Shown: positions 38,156-47,883, counted from the first letter of the stretch. The stretch: 64,000 nucleotides of DNA from Halomonas sp. ALS9 (GCF_001651035.1 NZ_LXRG01000098.1:55508-119507); one strand, 5' to 3'. The notes: a model not told the origin generated them from the sequence alone. Made by a program: numbers and translations.

Positions 38156-41100
38156 ATGCACTACGTTGCGATTGAAGAGAGTCGGCAAGATCTTTTGAAG
38201 CAGCTCCAGGAGCGGCTACACGCGCGGTTAGACCCCGCTCGAGCAGCCACTGTGAGCGCCTTTGCTCGGCACTTTTATGCCACCGTGCCGGTGGAAGACC
38301 TAGTGGATCGTCGCCTGGACGATCTGTATGGCGCAACGCTGTCGATCTGGCAGTTTTTGCAGCACCACGATCCACAAAGCCCCAAGGTACGGGTATTTAA
38401 CCCTGATTTTGAAGAGCATGGCTGGCAGTCGACGCATACCTTTGTCGCCGTTCTGCATGAAGATATGCCATTTTTGGTCGATTCGGTTCGCATTGAGCTC
38501 AACCGCCGTGGCTTGACGGTGCATGCGATACAAAACGCCGTGCTGGCAGTTGCCCGTGATGAGCGCCACCAGTTACAAGCGCTGGCCTCGCCCCGGGCAG
38601 AAAACGCGCCTGAAGCGCGCGAGTCTCTCATTGTGATTGAGGTAGACCGGCACACTGACGTGGCATTGCTTGAGAAGATCGAAAGCAATCTCAATGACGT
38701 GCTTCGCGATGTTCGCACTGCTGTTGGCGACTTCGATGCCATGTGCTCGCAAATTACTGCGTCGATTCAAGAGCTTGAGAAAAACTGCCCACCTCAGATC
38801 GACCCTGACGACCACGAAGAGGCGATTGCCTTTTTAGAGTGGATGCTCAAAGATAACTTCACTTTCCTGGGCTACGACGAGTACCTGCTGGAAGGCAGCG
38901 AGCTACAGCGTGACGCGGATAGCGTGCTGGGCGTATTCCGCCTGGATCAGCCGCGCTACTGCGAGCGCATTCGCACCGAAGAGGGTGTTGATGAGCACAA
39001 TGATTATGTGCTGGTGCCTCAGCTACTGTCGTTTGCCAAAAGCGCCCATCACTCTCGAGTGCATCGGCCGACATATCCCGATTACATCACCGTTGACCGT
39101 TATGACGACGACGGCAATGTAATCGGCGAGCGGCGCTTCTTCGGCTTGTTCACCTCTACGGTGTATAACGAGTCGCCGCGCAATATTCCGCTGCTGCGAC
39201 GCAAGCTGAAAGCCGTCATGGATATCGCTGGGTTTAATCCCCAGGGCCATAATGGTAAGCAGCTACTCCAGGTATTGGAAGTTTATCCCCGCGATGACCT
39301 GTTCCAGATCGATACCGAGTCACTGGCGAGTACGGCGCTGGGTATTCTCAATATTCGCGAGCGCCGCCAAGTGCGGCTGTTTATCCGCGCTGATATCAGC
39401 GGCAAGTTCTACTCCTGTCTGGTCTTTGTACCCCGCGACGTGTTCTCCACAGATCTGCGTCAGCGGATTCAAAACGTGCTGTGCGATGAGTTAGATGCCC
39501 ACTTTGGTGACTTCAACACCTATTTATCCGAATCGGTGTTGGCGCGTATTCAGTTAATTCTGCGCTTTAACGGCGACGCCCCCAGCGACTACGACCTTAA
39601 ACGGTTGGAGAGCAAAGTGTCACGACTGGCGCGCAGTTGGCGCGACGAGCTGCAGAACGCGATGATCGAAGGTTTCGGTGAAGAGCGCGCTAATCTGCTG
39701 ATGGATCAGTTCCGTGAGGCCTTTTCAGCCAGCTATCGGGAAGATTTTTCCGCGCGTACTGCGGTGTTTGATGTTCAGCACCTGCTAACGTTGGACAACG
39801 GCGACGATTTATCGCTGTCGCTCTACCGTCCGCTGGAAGAGCAAGGCGGCGGCGTTAACCTGAAGCTGTTCCACCGTGGCACGCAAATTCCGCTATCTGA
39901 CGTGCTGCCGATGATGGAAAATCTCGGCCTGCGCGTGATCGGCGAGCGCCCCTACGATATTAACGCGCCTGAACAGCGCTACTGGATTCACGACTTTGAG
40001 CTAGAGCATAGCGGTGCGGATGTCAGTCTGGGCGATATGCGCGATGTCTTTACTGAAGCCTTTAAGCGCATCTGGACTGGCGAAGCCGACAACGATGCCT
40101 TTAACCGCCTGATTATCGGCGCGGGGCTGGATTGGCGCGAAGTGGCGATGCTGCGTGGCTACGCTCGGTATCTAAAACAGATCCGCTTCGGTATGTCTCA
40201 GGATTATATTGCGGCCACGCTAGCCAACTATCCGGCCATCACCCGTGAGCTGGTTGAGCTATTCAGGCTGCGTTTTGATCCTGAGCAGCAGAGCCATGCT
40301 ACCGACGAGTGCATTGCGAGCTTGAATGAGCGCTTGGAAGGAGTGGCCAGCCTTAACGACGATCAGCTGCTGCGCCGCTTTATGGAGCTGATCCTCGCCA
40401 CCCTGCGTACCAACTACTACCAGCTTGCCGAAGGTGGGCGCTTTAAAGACTATATCGCCTATAAGCTTGAGCCTTCCAAAGTCACCGGTATGCCCAAGCC
40501 GCGACCGATGTTTGAAATTTTTGTCTGCTCGCCGCGGGTGGAAGGTGTTCACCTGCGTGGTGGCAAAGTGGCCCGCGGCGGTCTGCGCTGGTCGGATCGC
40601 TTTGAAGATTACCGCACCGAAGTGCTGGGGCTGGTAAAAGCGCAGCAGGTCAAGAACGCCGTTATCGTGCCGGTTGGCGCGAAAGGCGGTTTTGTGTGCA
40701 AACGCATGCCGGAAAATGCCAGCCGCGATGTCGTTCAGAAAGAGGGCATTGCCTGTTACCAAATCTTTATCCGTGCGCTGCTGGATGTTACTGACAATCT
40801 GGTGGGGGGCGATGTTGTGCCGCCGGAAAACGTTGTCCGCCACGATGAGGACGACGCTTATCTGGTAGTAGCTGCCGACAAAGGCACCGCCACTTTCTCG
40901 GATATCGCCAACGAAATTTCCATCGAGTATGGCCACTGGCTAGGGGATGCCTTTGCCTCTGGCGGTGCCAACGGCTACGACCACAAGAAAATGGGTATCA
41001 CCGCTCGCGGTGCCTGGGAGTCGGTTAAGCGCCACTTCAAAAATCTTGATCTCGACACCCAGCGCGACCTGTTTAGTGTGGTGGGGATCGGCGATATGGC

Positions 41101-42979
41101 CGGGGATGTGTTTGGTAACGGCATGCTGCTCTCCGACAAGATTCAACTGGTGGGTGCTTTCAACCATCTGCATATCTTTGTTGACCCCAACCCGGACGCC
41201 GAGGCGTCGTTTGCAGAGCGCAAACGGCTGTTCGAACTGCCGCGTTCCAGTTGGGAAGACTACAGTCAGGAACTGATCTCCGCCGGTGGTGGCATCTTTA
41301 ACCGTAGCGCCAAATCGATAAACATCACGCCGGAGATGCAGCAGGTATTTGGTATTGAGGAAGAGCGCCTGTCGCCCAATGAGCTGATCCGCGCCATGCT
41401 CAAATCCAAGGTGGATTTGATCTGGAACGGCGGTATCGGTACCTACGTGAAGGGCTCTGATGAAACTGACGCTGATGTAGGCGATAAAGCTAACGACACG
41501 CTGCGCATTAACGGTAATGACTTAAACTGTCGTGTGGTGGGTGAAGGCGGTAACCTCGGTTTGACCCAGCGCGGGCGTATGGAAGCCGCTGCCAAGGGCG
41601 TGCGCGTTTATACCGACTTTATTGATAACGCGGGTGGGGTGAACTGCTCCGACCACGAGGTCAATATCAAAATCCTGATCGATGAAGTGGTCAAACGTGG
41701 CGATATGACCGACAAGCAGCGCAATGAACTGCTGGCGGACATGACTGATGAGGTGGGTGATCTGGTGATCCTGGATAACTACCGCCAGAGTCAGGCACTC
41801 GATCTTTCGGCGATTCTCTCCGATTATTCGATGGGCCCTTACCGCCGTTTTATCAGCGAACTGGAAGCTGCAGGACAAATTGATCGCGAGCTGGAGTTCC
41901 TGCCCACTGATGAGGTGCTAAAAGAGCGCACCAGTAACGGCCAGGGGATGCGCCTGCCCGAGCTTTCGGTGCTGATCTCCTACGCCAAGAGCACCTTGAA
42001 GGGCGACTTGATCACCTCTGAAGTGCCGGATGATCATTACATTCATCGTCATTTAGAGCGGCTGTTCCCATCAGTGCTGGTTGAGCGCTTTAAAGACGAG
42101 ATGTACGAGCACCGTCTTAAGCGTGAAATCGTCGCCACCCAGGTTGCCAACGATCTGGTTGATCACATGGGTATCGTCTTTGTCCGTCGCCTGATGGACT
42201 CCACCGGCGCAGGACGTGCGGATATAGCGCGAGCCTACATTGTGGCCCGTGATAGCTTCAACTTGCCTGGCCTGTGGGCGCAAATTGAAGCCCTCGATAA
42301 TCAGGTACCCAACCGCATTCAGTACTCGATGATGCTCGATCTGATGCGCTTGATCCGCCGTGCCACGCGCTGGTTTGTGCGCCAGCACTTGGGGCTCTCG
42401 ACCCACGATACTATCGAGTACTTTGCGCCCCGCCTAGCGCAGTTGCAGGAAGGTATTGGTGAGCTGCTCAGCGGTGAAGAGCTTAGCGCTTGGAATAACC
42501 GCCGTGACGAGCTGTTGGAAGCAGGTGTGCCCGAGGCTTTGGCATCTACCGTGGCGGCGTCATCAAGCCTCTACGCTGGGCTAGGCATTATCCAGGCGGC
42601 GCGCCTGACCAATGAAAAACCGCAGCGGGTGGCTGAAGTGTTGTATGAAATTGGCAGTCGCCTGGAGCTACCGTGGATGATTCAGCAGGTAACCCAGCTG
42701 GAAGTACGCGACGCTTGGCAGGCCCAAGCGCGAGAAACCTTCCGCGACGACATCGAGCGTCAGCAGCTTGCGCTGACCACCAGCGTACTGAAGCTCGACG
42801 CGGGAAGTCGCGATACCCCTGAGCGGGTGGCGCAGTGGCTGGATCAGCACGCTGACCTGCACCGCCGCTGGTGTCGTCTTATCGAAGAGGTACGTGGCGG
42901 CAGTGAAGTTGGCTTTGCGCTCTTCGCCGTTGCGGTACGTGAGCTGGTAGATCTTGCCGAGAGCGATAGCGAAGCGTAA
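38156..42979 (+). CDS. gdhB: NAD-specific glutamate dehydrogenase, large (180-kDa) class
   Basis: A 1607-residue enzyme, the length of the 180-kDa GDH class of Pseudomonas and Streptomyces. It turns glutamate into 2-oxoglutarate and ammonia with NAD, mainly catabolic. The N-terminal about 700 residues are ACT-like regulatory domains. The catalytic core begins near residue 800 with RGGKVARGGLRWSDR, FEDYRTEVLGLVKAQQVKNA and VPVGAKGGFVCK, and the NAD-binding half has GGIGTYVKGSDE and RVVGEGGNLGLTQ. GAGGTG precedes the ATG. It is monocistronic with a very strong terminator. In relatives it is allosterically regulated. Confidence 0.95.
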   Translation: MHYVAIEESRQDLLKQLQERLHARLDPARAATVSAFARHFYATVPVEDLVDRRLDDLYGATLSIWQFLQHHDPQSPKVRVFNPDFEEHGWQSTHTFVAVLHEDMPFLVDSVRIELNRRGLTVHAIQNAVLAVARDERHQLQALASPRAENAPEARESLIVIEVDRHTDVALLEKIESNLNDVLRDVRTAVGDFDAMCSQITASIQELEKNCPPQIDPDDHEEAIAFLEWMLKDNFTFLGYDEYLLEGSELQRDADSVLGVFRLDQPRYCERIRTEEGVDEHNDYVLVPQLLSFAKSAHHSRVHRPTYPDYITVDRYDDDGNVIGERRFFGLFTSTVYNESPRNIPLLRRKLKAVMDIAGFNPQGHNGKQLLQVLEVYPRDDLFQIDTESLASTALGILNIRERRQVRLFIRADISGKFYSCLVFVPRDVFSTDLRQRIQNVLCDELDAHFGDFNTYLSESVLARIQLILRFNGDAPSDYDLKRLESKVSRLARSWRDELQNAMIEGFGEERANLLMDQFREAFSASYREDFSARTAVFDVQHLLTLDNGDDLSLSLYRPLEEQGGGVNLKLFHRGTQIPLSDVLPMMENLGLRVIGERPYDINAPEQRYWIHDFELEHSGADVSLGDMRDVFTEAFKRIWTGEADNDAFNRLIIGAGLDWREVAMLRGYARYLKQIRFGMSQDYIAATLANYPAITRELVELFRLRFDPEQQSHATDECIASLNERLEGVASLNDDQLLRRFMELILATLRTNYYQLAEGGRFKDYIAYKLEPSKVTGMPKPRPMFEIFVCSPRVEGVHLRGGKVARGGLRWSDRFEDYRTEVLGLVKAQQVKNAVIVPVGAKGGFVCKRMPENASRDVVQKEGIACYQIFIRALLDVTDNLVGGDVVPPENVVRHDEDDAYLVVAADKGTATFSDIANEISIEYGHWLGDAFASGGANGYDHKKMGITARGAWESVKRHFKNLDLDTQRDLFSVVGIGDMAGDVFGNGMLLSDKIQLVGAFNHLHIFVDPNPDAEASFAERKRLFELPRSSWEDYSQELISAGGGIFNRSAKSINITPEMQQVFGIEEERLSPNELIRAMLKSKVDLIWNGGIGTYVKGSDETDADVGDKANDTLRINGNDLNCRVVGEGGNLGLTQRGRMEAAAKGVRVYTDFIDNAGGVNCSDHEVNIKILIDEVVKRGDMTDKQRNELLADMTDEVGDLVILDNYRQSQALDLSAILSDYSMGPYRRFISELEAAGQIDRELEFLPTDEVLKERTSNGQGMRLPELSVLISYAKSTLKGDLITSEVPDDHYIHRHLERLFPSVLVERFKDEMYEHRLKREIVATQVANDLVDHMGIVFVRRLMDSTGAGRADIARAYIVARDSFNLPGLWAQIEALDNQVPNRIQYSMMLDLMRLIRRATRWFVRQHLGLSTHDTIEYFAPRLAQLQEGIGELLSGEELSAWNNRRDELLEAGVPEALASTVAASSSLYAGLGIIQAARLTNEKPQRVAEVLYEIGSRLELPWMIQQVTQLEVRDAWQAQARETFRDDIERQQLALTTSVLKLDAGSRDTPERVAQWLDQHADLHRRWCRLIEEVRGGSEVGFALFAVAVRELVDLAESDSEA

Positions 42980-43004
42980 GCGCTTTTCTAGCAGTAGTGT
43001 CACC

Positions 43005-43046
43005 AACACCGCGCCCCGAGTTTCTCGGGGCGCGGTGTTTTTTTTT
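43005..43046 (+). terminator. gdhB terminator
   Basis: Stem of 14 perfect pairs (CACCGCGCCCCGAG / CTCGGGGCGCGGTG) around TTT, followed by nine or more T. It is among the strongest terminators in the window. Confidence 0.95.
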
Positions 43047-43155
43047 GTGATTAGCTTTTCTGCACATCGCCTTTCTGCGAATAGCGGGGGCTTTGCGCTA
43101 TACTGTGCGCCGCTCGCTAAGCCATCCGTTAAGTTGCCCTGGAGAGACGCCCATA

Positions 43156-44181
43156 ATGTACAACCTCGCTCGCTCGCTGTTCTTCTGCGTTGATCCAGAA
43201 ACGTCCCACGGTATGGCGCTGGGGGCGCTAGATACACTCCATCGCGTGGGAGGTGTCTCGCGGCTATTTGGCCAGCCGGTCAATGATCCTGTCGAGCTGA
43301 TGGGGTTGCTGTTTGCCAATCGGGTGGGGCTAGCTGCCGGTTTGGATAAGAACGCCGATCATCTGGATGCTCTGGGCGCGCTGGGCTTTGGTTTTGTCGA
43401 AGTGGGTACCGTCACGCCTAAACCCCAGCCGGGCAACCCTAAGCCCCGGCTGTTTCGCTTGGCGCAGCACGAGGCGATCATCAACCGCTTTGGGTTTAAC
43501 AACAAAGGGGTAGAGCATCTGATTCAGCAGGTTAAACAGCGCCACTACAGTGGCATAGTGGGCATCAATATCGGTAAGAATCTGACGACTTCGGTAGAGC
43601 ATGCACTGGATGATTACCTGGTGTGTTTAGACGCGGTGCACCCTTGCGCGGACTACATTGCCGTTAATGTCTCGTCTCCGAATACCCCTGGGCTGCGCAG
43701 CCTACAGTTTGGTGAGCAACTGGATGCGCTATTGGGGCCGATTCGAGCGCGAGCCATGGAGCTCAATGCCCTGGCGGGCCGCAACGTGCCGCTGCTGATT
43801 AAAATCGCCCCGGATATGAGCGCTGAAGAGGTAGCGCTGATGGCAGGAAGTATTGAGCGCAATGCCCTTGATGGTGTGATTGCCACCAATACAACGGTTT
43901 CCCGTGAAGCCGTGCAGGGCGATCGATATGCGGATGAGGCCGGAGGGCTCTCTGGGAAACCGGTTTTTGAGGCATCCAATCGCATTATTCGCCAGCTGCG
44001 TGAGCATCTCCCCCGGCTTCCGATTATTGGCGTAGGCGGTATTGATAGCGCCGCTGCCGCCCAGGCCAAGATCGCCGCTGGCGCGGATTTAGTCCAGCTC
44101 TACTCAGGGTTGATCTACCAAGGGCCTAAACTAGTCGGAGAATGTGCGAGGGCATTGAAGGCAACTAAAAAGCCCACTTGA
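43156..44181 (+). CDS. pyrD: dihydroorotate dehydrogenase (quinone), class 2
   Basis: A 341-residue FMN enzyme of pyrimidine synthesis that passes electrons to ubiquinone at the inner membrane. The amphipathic N-terminus MYNLARSLFFCVDPETSHG is the quinone-side helix of class 2. Then come GLAAGLDKNADHLDALGALGFGFVEVGTVT, FNNKGVEHL, and the catalytic serine in VNVSSPNTPGLRSLQ. FMN phosphate binding is in IGVGGIDSAAAA. The ATG at 43156 follows GGAGAG at nine bases; 21 upstream in-frame codons are not used. A candidate -10 TATACT is at 43099. Confidence 0.95.
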   Translation: MYNLARSLFFCVDPETSHGMALGALDTLHRVGGVSRLFGQPVNDPVELMGLLFANRVGLAAGLDKNADHLDALGALGFGFVEVGTVTPKPQPGNPKPRLFRLAQHEAIINRFGFNNKGVEHLIQQVKQRHYSGIVGINIGKNLTTSVEHALDDYLVCLDAVHPCADYIAVNVSSPNTPGLRSLQFGEQLDALLGPIRARAMELNALAGRNVPLLIKIAPDMSAEEVALMAGSIERNALDGVIATNTTVSREAVQGDRYADEAGGLSGKPVFEASNRIIRQLREHLPRLPIIGVGGIDSAAAAQAKIAAGADLVQLYSGLIYQGPKLVGECARALKATKKPT

Positions 44182-44192
44182 AAAAGTGGGCT
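44171..44192 (-). terminator. rmf terminator, overlapping the pyrD stop
   Basis: Nine-base perfect stem AGCCCACTT / AAGTGGGCT with a four-base loop. On the minus strand it is followed by TTTTTAG. It lies 52 bases past the rmf stop and its left arm contains the last pyrD codons. Confidence 0.82.
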
Positions 44193-44244
44193 CACTGAAA
44201 ACCTCGCGTTTAAAATATTTCTTTAAACATTGAAAAATAAAACG

Positions 44245-44454
44245 TTAGGCCATGACTAGGGGGTTTTTATGGATGCCTGAGATGCCGGTCATCCCATCCC
44301 ACTGGTCGCCGCGACCTTCACGCCAACCGCTCATCCAATATTCGCGTAAATTGATATCTTGACTGGGACAGTCATCACGAGAACGACCTGATACACCTGC
44401 TTTATAACCGTGGACATAAGCCCGCTGGAAGCGATCACGTTTTTGCCGTTTCAT
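44245..44454 (-). CDS. rmf: ribosome modulation factor RMF
   Basis: A 69-residue basic protein: MKRQKRDRFQRAYVHGYKAG, then GRSRDDCP and YWMSGWREGRGDQWDGM match RMF. It dimerises 70S ribosomes into inactive 100S particles in stationary phase and under stress. In E. coli it is controlled by ppGpp and is 55 residues; this one has a longer tail (ISGIHKNPLVMA). AGAGG is six bases before the ATG. It is monocistronic and converges on pyrD. Confidence 0.95.
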   Translation of the reverse strand: MKRQKRDRFQRAYVHGYKAGVSGRSRDDCPSQDINLREYWMSGWREGRGDQWDGMTGISGIHKNPLVMA

Positions 44455-44466
44455 TGGCTAACCTCT

Positions 44467-44500
44467 TTTCTCGAAAGTCTTTGTTTCACGAAAGCCTTTG
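44467..44500. repeat. 17-base direct tandem pair upstream of rmf
   Basis: TTTCTCGAAAGTCTTTG at 44467 and a copy with three changes at 44484. It lies 13 bases upstream of the rmf ATG, so it is in the rmf leader and covers sequence next to the ribosome site. Confidence 0.78.
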
Positions 44501-44639
44501 ATAAGAAATAGAATGTTGTCTAAGCGATAGCACAAAGTATGCCCGAAAACACTGCTATTCCGAGAGCTTGCTTCAAGAGCGAGACGCCACATCAACTCAT
44601 CTGTCTAGCACTCACGAGCTGAACGGGCCGAGCGGCGAT

Positions 44640-44667
44640 CTCATTCAAATCATTTCATCCAAATCAT
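44640..44667. repeat. 14-base direct tandem pair in the rmf-rlmKL gap
   Basis: CTCATTCAAATCAT at 44640 is followed directly by a copy with two changes at 44654. Confidence 0.75.
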
Positions 44668-44767
44668 AGGCCGAGTTTTGAATCGACCCTGACAGGCAAC
44701 GCATGCGTTTTTCAGTAGCTACTCTCTTATTGTTAGACCATGATGGTGTCATCTGTCGACTACCAAT

Positions 44768-44799
44768 TTGTCATAAAACGTAAACTCATTTGCTATATA
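44768..44799 (+). promoter_or_regulatory. candidate rlmKL promoter
   Basis: TTGTCA at 44768-44773 and TATATA at 44794-44799, spacer 20, with TGC before the -10 as an extended element. The spacing is longer than usual, so this is tentative. Confidence 0.35.
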
Positions 44800-44833
44800 T
44801 AGGAATTCCGCGCCTTTACGCGCCGCTATTATC

Positions 44834-47074
44834 ATGACCGAGTCGAATCAACACGCCCCCTTGAGTCTGCTAGCCACTTGTCCGAAAGGTATTGAAGGCT
44901 TGCTCCACGATGAACTAGTGTCACTGGGCGCCACGCCGGGCAAAACCACGGTGGCCGGTGTCTATTTCACCGCCAGCCAAGCCATCGCCTACCGCGTATG
45001 CCTGTGGTCGCGATTGGCCAACCGGGTTATTTTAATCCTGGTGCGCGAGTCGATGATCGACACCGCGGAGCAGGTGCGCGATGTGGTCGCCCGCATCGCC
45101 TGGACGCAACACCTGGCAGCGGGTAACACGCTGGCGGTGGATTTCCACGGCCGCAGCGAGCATATTCGCCACACCCGCTTTGGTGCACAAACCGTTAAAG
45201 ATGGCGTTGTGGACGCACTACAGCTGGCGGGTCAGGAACGCCCTAACGTTGATACCAAAACCCCGCATTTGCGCATCTACGCCCACCTGCACCGGATGAA
45301 TTTAACCATTGGCCTGGATCTCTCTGGTGAGAGTCTGCACCGCCGCGGTTATCGCCGGGATGTGGGCCATGCGCCGCTAAAAGAGAACTTGGCCGCAGCG
45401 CTATTGGTACGCGCGGGCTGGCCCGAGCGTTTAAAAGCGGGAGAGCCGTTGATTGATCCGCTGTGCGGCGCAGGCACGCTACTCATTGAAGCCGCGATGA
45501 TGGCCGCCGACCAGGCGCCCAACCTTAACCGTGAGCGCTTCGGCTTTCACGGCTGGGCAGGGCACATTGACGAAGCGTGGCGGGAGCAGAAGCGCGAAGC
45601 AGAAGCGCGCGCTTCGATTGGCCGCAAGCGCTGCAAAGCGCAGCTCTTAGGCTTCGACCAGAGCCCAGCGGCGCTCAATGCGGCCAAAGCCAATGCCATG
45701 CGAGCAGGTATTCCAGCGCTGATTTCCCTGCATGGGCAGAGCCTTGCTCAGCTTACCCGACCAGAAACGCTCAACGCAGAAAGCGGTCTACTGATTACCA
45801 ACCCACCTTACGGTGAGCGCCTGGGCGAGCTGCCTGAGCTGGTACGCCTCTACGCACAGTTGGGTGAGAAAGCCAAAGCGCTGTTCCCCGGCTGGACACT
45901 GGCGGTATTTACCGGCAACCCGGATCTCGGCCACCGGCTGGCCATGCGGGCACACAAACAGTATGCGCTTAAAAACGGTGCCTTGGAGGCCAAGCTGCTG
46001 CTGATGGAGATTGGTGGTGCCGAGCGTTCGCCTGCGGCTAGCGACGTGCACCAGGTTAGCGCTGAAAATGGCGCTGAGCCGACAACGGAAGAGCGCCAAG
46101 AAACGCCTCAAGCTTCAGCCCCGAAAGGCTCAGACAACGCCCAGATGTTTGCCAACAGACTGATTAAAAATCAGAAGCGGCTGAAAAAATGGCTCAAACA
46201 GAGCGGCGAAACCAGCTACCGCGTCTATGACGCCGATATGCCCGAGTACGCTCTGGCGGTAGACCGCTACGGAGATCGTGTACACGTCCAAGAGTATGCG
46301 GCACCCAGCTCAATCAACCCGTCTCAGGCGCAGAAGCGCTTGTACGATGCCTTGGAAGTCATGCCTGAAGCGCTTAACGTTGACGCCAGCAAAATCTATA
46401 TCAAGCGCCGCGAGCGTCAAGCCGGCAGCGCCCAGTACCAGAAACGCGCGGCCAGCGGTGAGCGTTTTGAGGTGCAGGAGGGCGAAGCACGGCTATGGGT
46501 CAACCTGCGTGACTATCTCGATACCGGGCTGTTTCTTGACCACCGCCCGGTACGACGCATGCTGGGCGAAATGGCCAGCGGCAAGCGCTTTTTAAACCTA
46601 TTCTGTTACACCGCCACGGCGACGGTACAGGCGGCATTAGGTGGTGCCAGCGACAGCGTCAGCGTAGACATGTCCAACACCTACCTGGAGTGGGCCAAAG
46701 ACAACTTTGCGCTCAATAAGCTCGATACACGACTACACCGGGTAGTGCGCGACGACTGCTTCCGTTGGCTGGAAACCGCCAACGCCGAGTTCGACCTGAT
46801 CTTTATGGATCCACCGACGTTCTCTAACTCGAAGAAAATGCGCGATACGCTCGACGTGCAGCGTGATCACCCGCGGCTTGTGGAGCTCGCCATGGCGCGT
46901 TTAGCGCCCGGAGGTACCTTGGTGTTTTCTAATAACCAGCGCCGTTTTAAACTAGATGAAGCACTCAGTGAGCGCTACGCGGTAGAAGATATCACCGGGC
47001 GCAGTTTCGACCCCGATTTCCAGCGGCGCACAAACCTGCACCATGTGTTTCTACTGCGTCATAATGGGCTATAA
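44834..47074 (+). CDS. rlmL: bifunctional 23S rRNA methyltransferase RlmKL
   Basis: A 746-residue fusion. The N-terminal half has a THUMP domain (about residues 50-160) and a methyltransferase with DPLCGAGTLLIEAAMMA and the N-P-P-Y motif (TNPPYGERLGELPEL) that makes m2G2445. The second half has a methyltransferase with FLNLFCYTATATVQAALGGA and MDPPTFSNSKKM that makes m7G2069 (RlmK). A Gln/Glu/Ala-rich linker near residues 400-430 joins them. Length fits the gammaproteobacterial fusion (about 700). The glutaredoxin-like gene follows. Confidence 0.95.
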   Translation: MTESNQHAPLSLLATCPKGIEGLLHDELVSLGATPGKTTVAGVYFTASQAIAYRVCLWSRLANRVILILVRESMIDTAEQVRDVVARIAWTQHLAAGNTLAVDFHGRSEHIRHTRFGAQTVKDGVVDALQLAGQERPNVDTKTPHLRIYAHLHRMNLTIGLDLSGESLHRRGYRRDVGHAPLKENLAAALLVRAGWPERLKAGEPLIDPLCGAGTLLIEAAMMAADQAPNLNRERFGFHGWAGHIDEAWREQKREAEARASIGRKRCKAQLLGFDQSPAALNAAKANAMRAGIPALISLHGQSLAQLTRPETLNAESGLLITNPPYGERLGELPELVRLYAQLGEKAKALFPGWTLAVFTGNPDLGHRLAMRAHKQYALKNGALEAKLLLMEIGGAERSPAASDVHQVSAENGAEPTTEERQETPQASAPKGSDNAQMFANRLIKNQKRLKKWLKQSGETSYRVYDADMPEYALAVDRYGDRVHVQEYAAPSSINPSQAQKRLYDALEVMPEALNVDASKIYIKRRERQAGSAQYQKRAASGERFEVQEGEARLWVNLRDYLDTGLFLDHRPVRRMLGEMASGKRFLNLFCYTATATVQAALGGASDSVSVDMSNTYLEWAKDNFALNKLDTRLHRVVRDDCFRWLETANAEFDLIFMDPPTFSNSKKMRDTLDVQRDHPRLVELAMARLAPGGTLVFSNNQRRFKLDEALSERYAVEDITGRSFDPDFQRRTNLHHVFLLRHNGL

Positions 47075-47122
47075 CTTACGCCATATATCAGCGCAGCAAG
47101 GGCGTTTTAAGAGAGTTCAAAC

Positions 47123-47458
47123 ATGATTCAGCTATCGCTCTATACAACGATGGGCTGCCACCTGTGCAGCCAGCTAGAAGCTCTGGTGGCCGCACTCGCT
47201 AATCAAAAAGTGTGGCTGCACCACATCGAGATTAGTGACGACACCGCCCTGGTTGAGCGCTACGGCGTGCGGATACCAGTGATAGTGGATAGTGAAGGCA
47301 ATGAGCTGGACTGTGGCTTTGAGCTGGAGCGCTTAAGCGACTGGTTGCGCGAGCGTGGCTGGCTGGATGAGGCGGCGCTGGCAGCGTTCACCGAACTGCC
47401 AGACAGCGCAGCGCCCAAAGGCGCCCATGAGCGTGACGGTCGGCGTTTCTTGGGCTAG
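47123..47458 (+). CDS. glutaredoxin-like (DUF836) thioredoxin-fold protein
   Basis: A 111-residue protein. MIQLSLYTTMGCHLCSQLEAL carries a CxxC (Cys12, Cys15) at the first helix, and YGVRIPVIVDSEGNELDCGF supplies the cis-proline after beta-3. This is the DUF836/glutaredoxin-like family. The substrate is unknown. It lies 48 bases after rlmKL and may share its transcript. The C-terminal 30 residues (SAAPKGAHERDGRR) are polar. Confidence 0.85.
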   Translation: MIQLSLYTTMGCHLCSQLEALVAALANQKVWLHHIEISDDTALVERYGVRIPVIVDSEGNELDCGFELERLSDWLRERGWLDEAALAAFTELPDSAAPKGAHERDGRRFLG

Positions 47459-47490
47459 TTGAAAACAGTGCCTGAGTGAACGCGAACGGC

Positions 47491-47772
47491 TTACATCACG
47501 TCCAGTAGCGATAATTGACGCATCGCTTCTTGGCCTTCAGGGGTGTGGTCGGCCACTTCCAGCACTTTGCGAAAACCCCGCGAAGACTGGATGGTGGCCT
47601 CGTCCTCCAGCCACATATGGGCTTGATCCAGCGTATCGGCTAGCTGATGCTTTAGGCCGCCAAACTGGGTGCCGATTTGGCCCCAGGCGCGACTGAAAAT
47701 CCAGTCACCAAACATATCCTGGTGAATATGAACCAACACATAGTCATGGTTGGTTTCCCAGCGTACGATCAC
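47491..47772 (-). CDS. small WGR-like domain protein
   Basis: A 93-residue protein. The stretch VLVHIHQDMFGDWIFSRAWGQIGTQFGGLK resembles a WGR domain (here W-G-Q-I-G-T), the module seen in some PARPs and in bacterial DNA-linked proteins. Beyond the domain there is only a short helical tail ending QLSLLDVM. The function is unknown. It converges on the glutaredoxin-like gene and is divergent from pdxB. A strong ribosome site (AAGGAG) precedes the ATG. Confidence 0.65.
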   Translation of the reverse strand: MIVRWETNHDYVLVHIHQDMFGDWIFSRAWGQIGTQFGGLKHQLADTLDQAHMWLEDEATIQSSRGFRKVLEVADHTPEGQEAMRQLSLLDVM

Positions 47773-47784
47773 AACATTCTCCTT

Positions 47785-47826
47785 AGATAGCCTTTAAAAG
47801 ATAGTCCTTAAAAAATAGCCTTTAAA
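47785..47826. repeat. 14-base direct tandem repeat, three copies
   Basis: AGATAGCCTTTAAA at 47785, a copy with one or two changes at 47799 and another at 47813. It lies upstream of both pdxB and the WGR-like gene, 12 bases from the latter's start. Confidence 0.87.
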
Positions 47827-47883
47827 CACGCCTGCCCATCAGCCGTCGCGGGCGTATTGTAAAGCCCGGATACCCAAACGCCT

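Larger units (their letters stand above)
44455..44833. other. 379-base divergent region between rmf and rlmKL
   Basis: No gene is seen. It holds a 17-base tandem pair at 44467-44500 just upstream of rmf, a 14-base tandem pair at 44640-44667, and the rlmKL promoter region near 44768-44799. AT-rich relative to the coding DNA. Confidence 0.6.

Noticed and set aside
40259..40936. A 225-codon open frame antisense to gdhB.
   Set aside because: It lies wholly inside a conserved catalytic domain on the other strand and has no recognisable domain.
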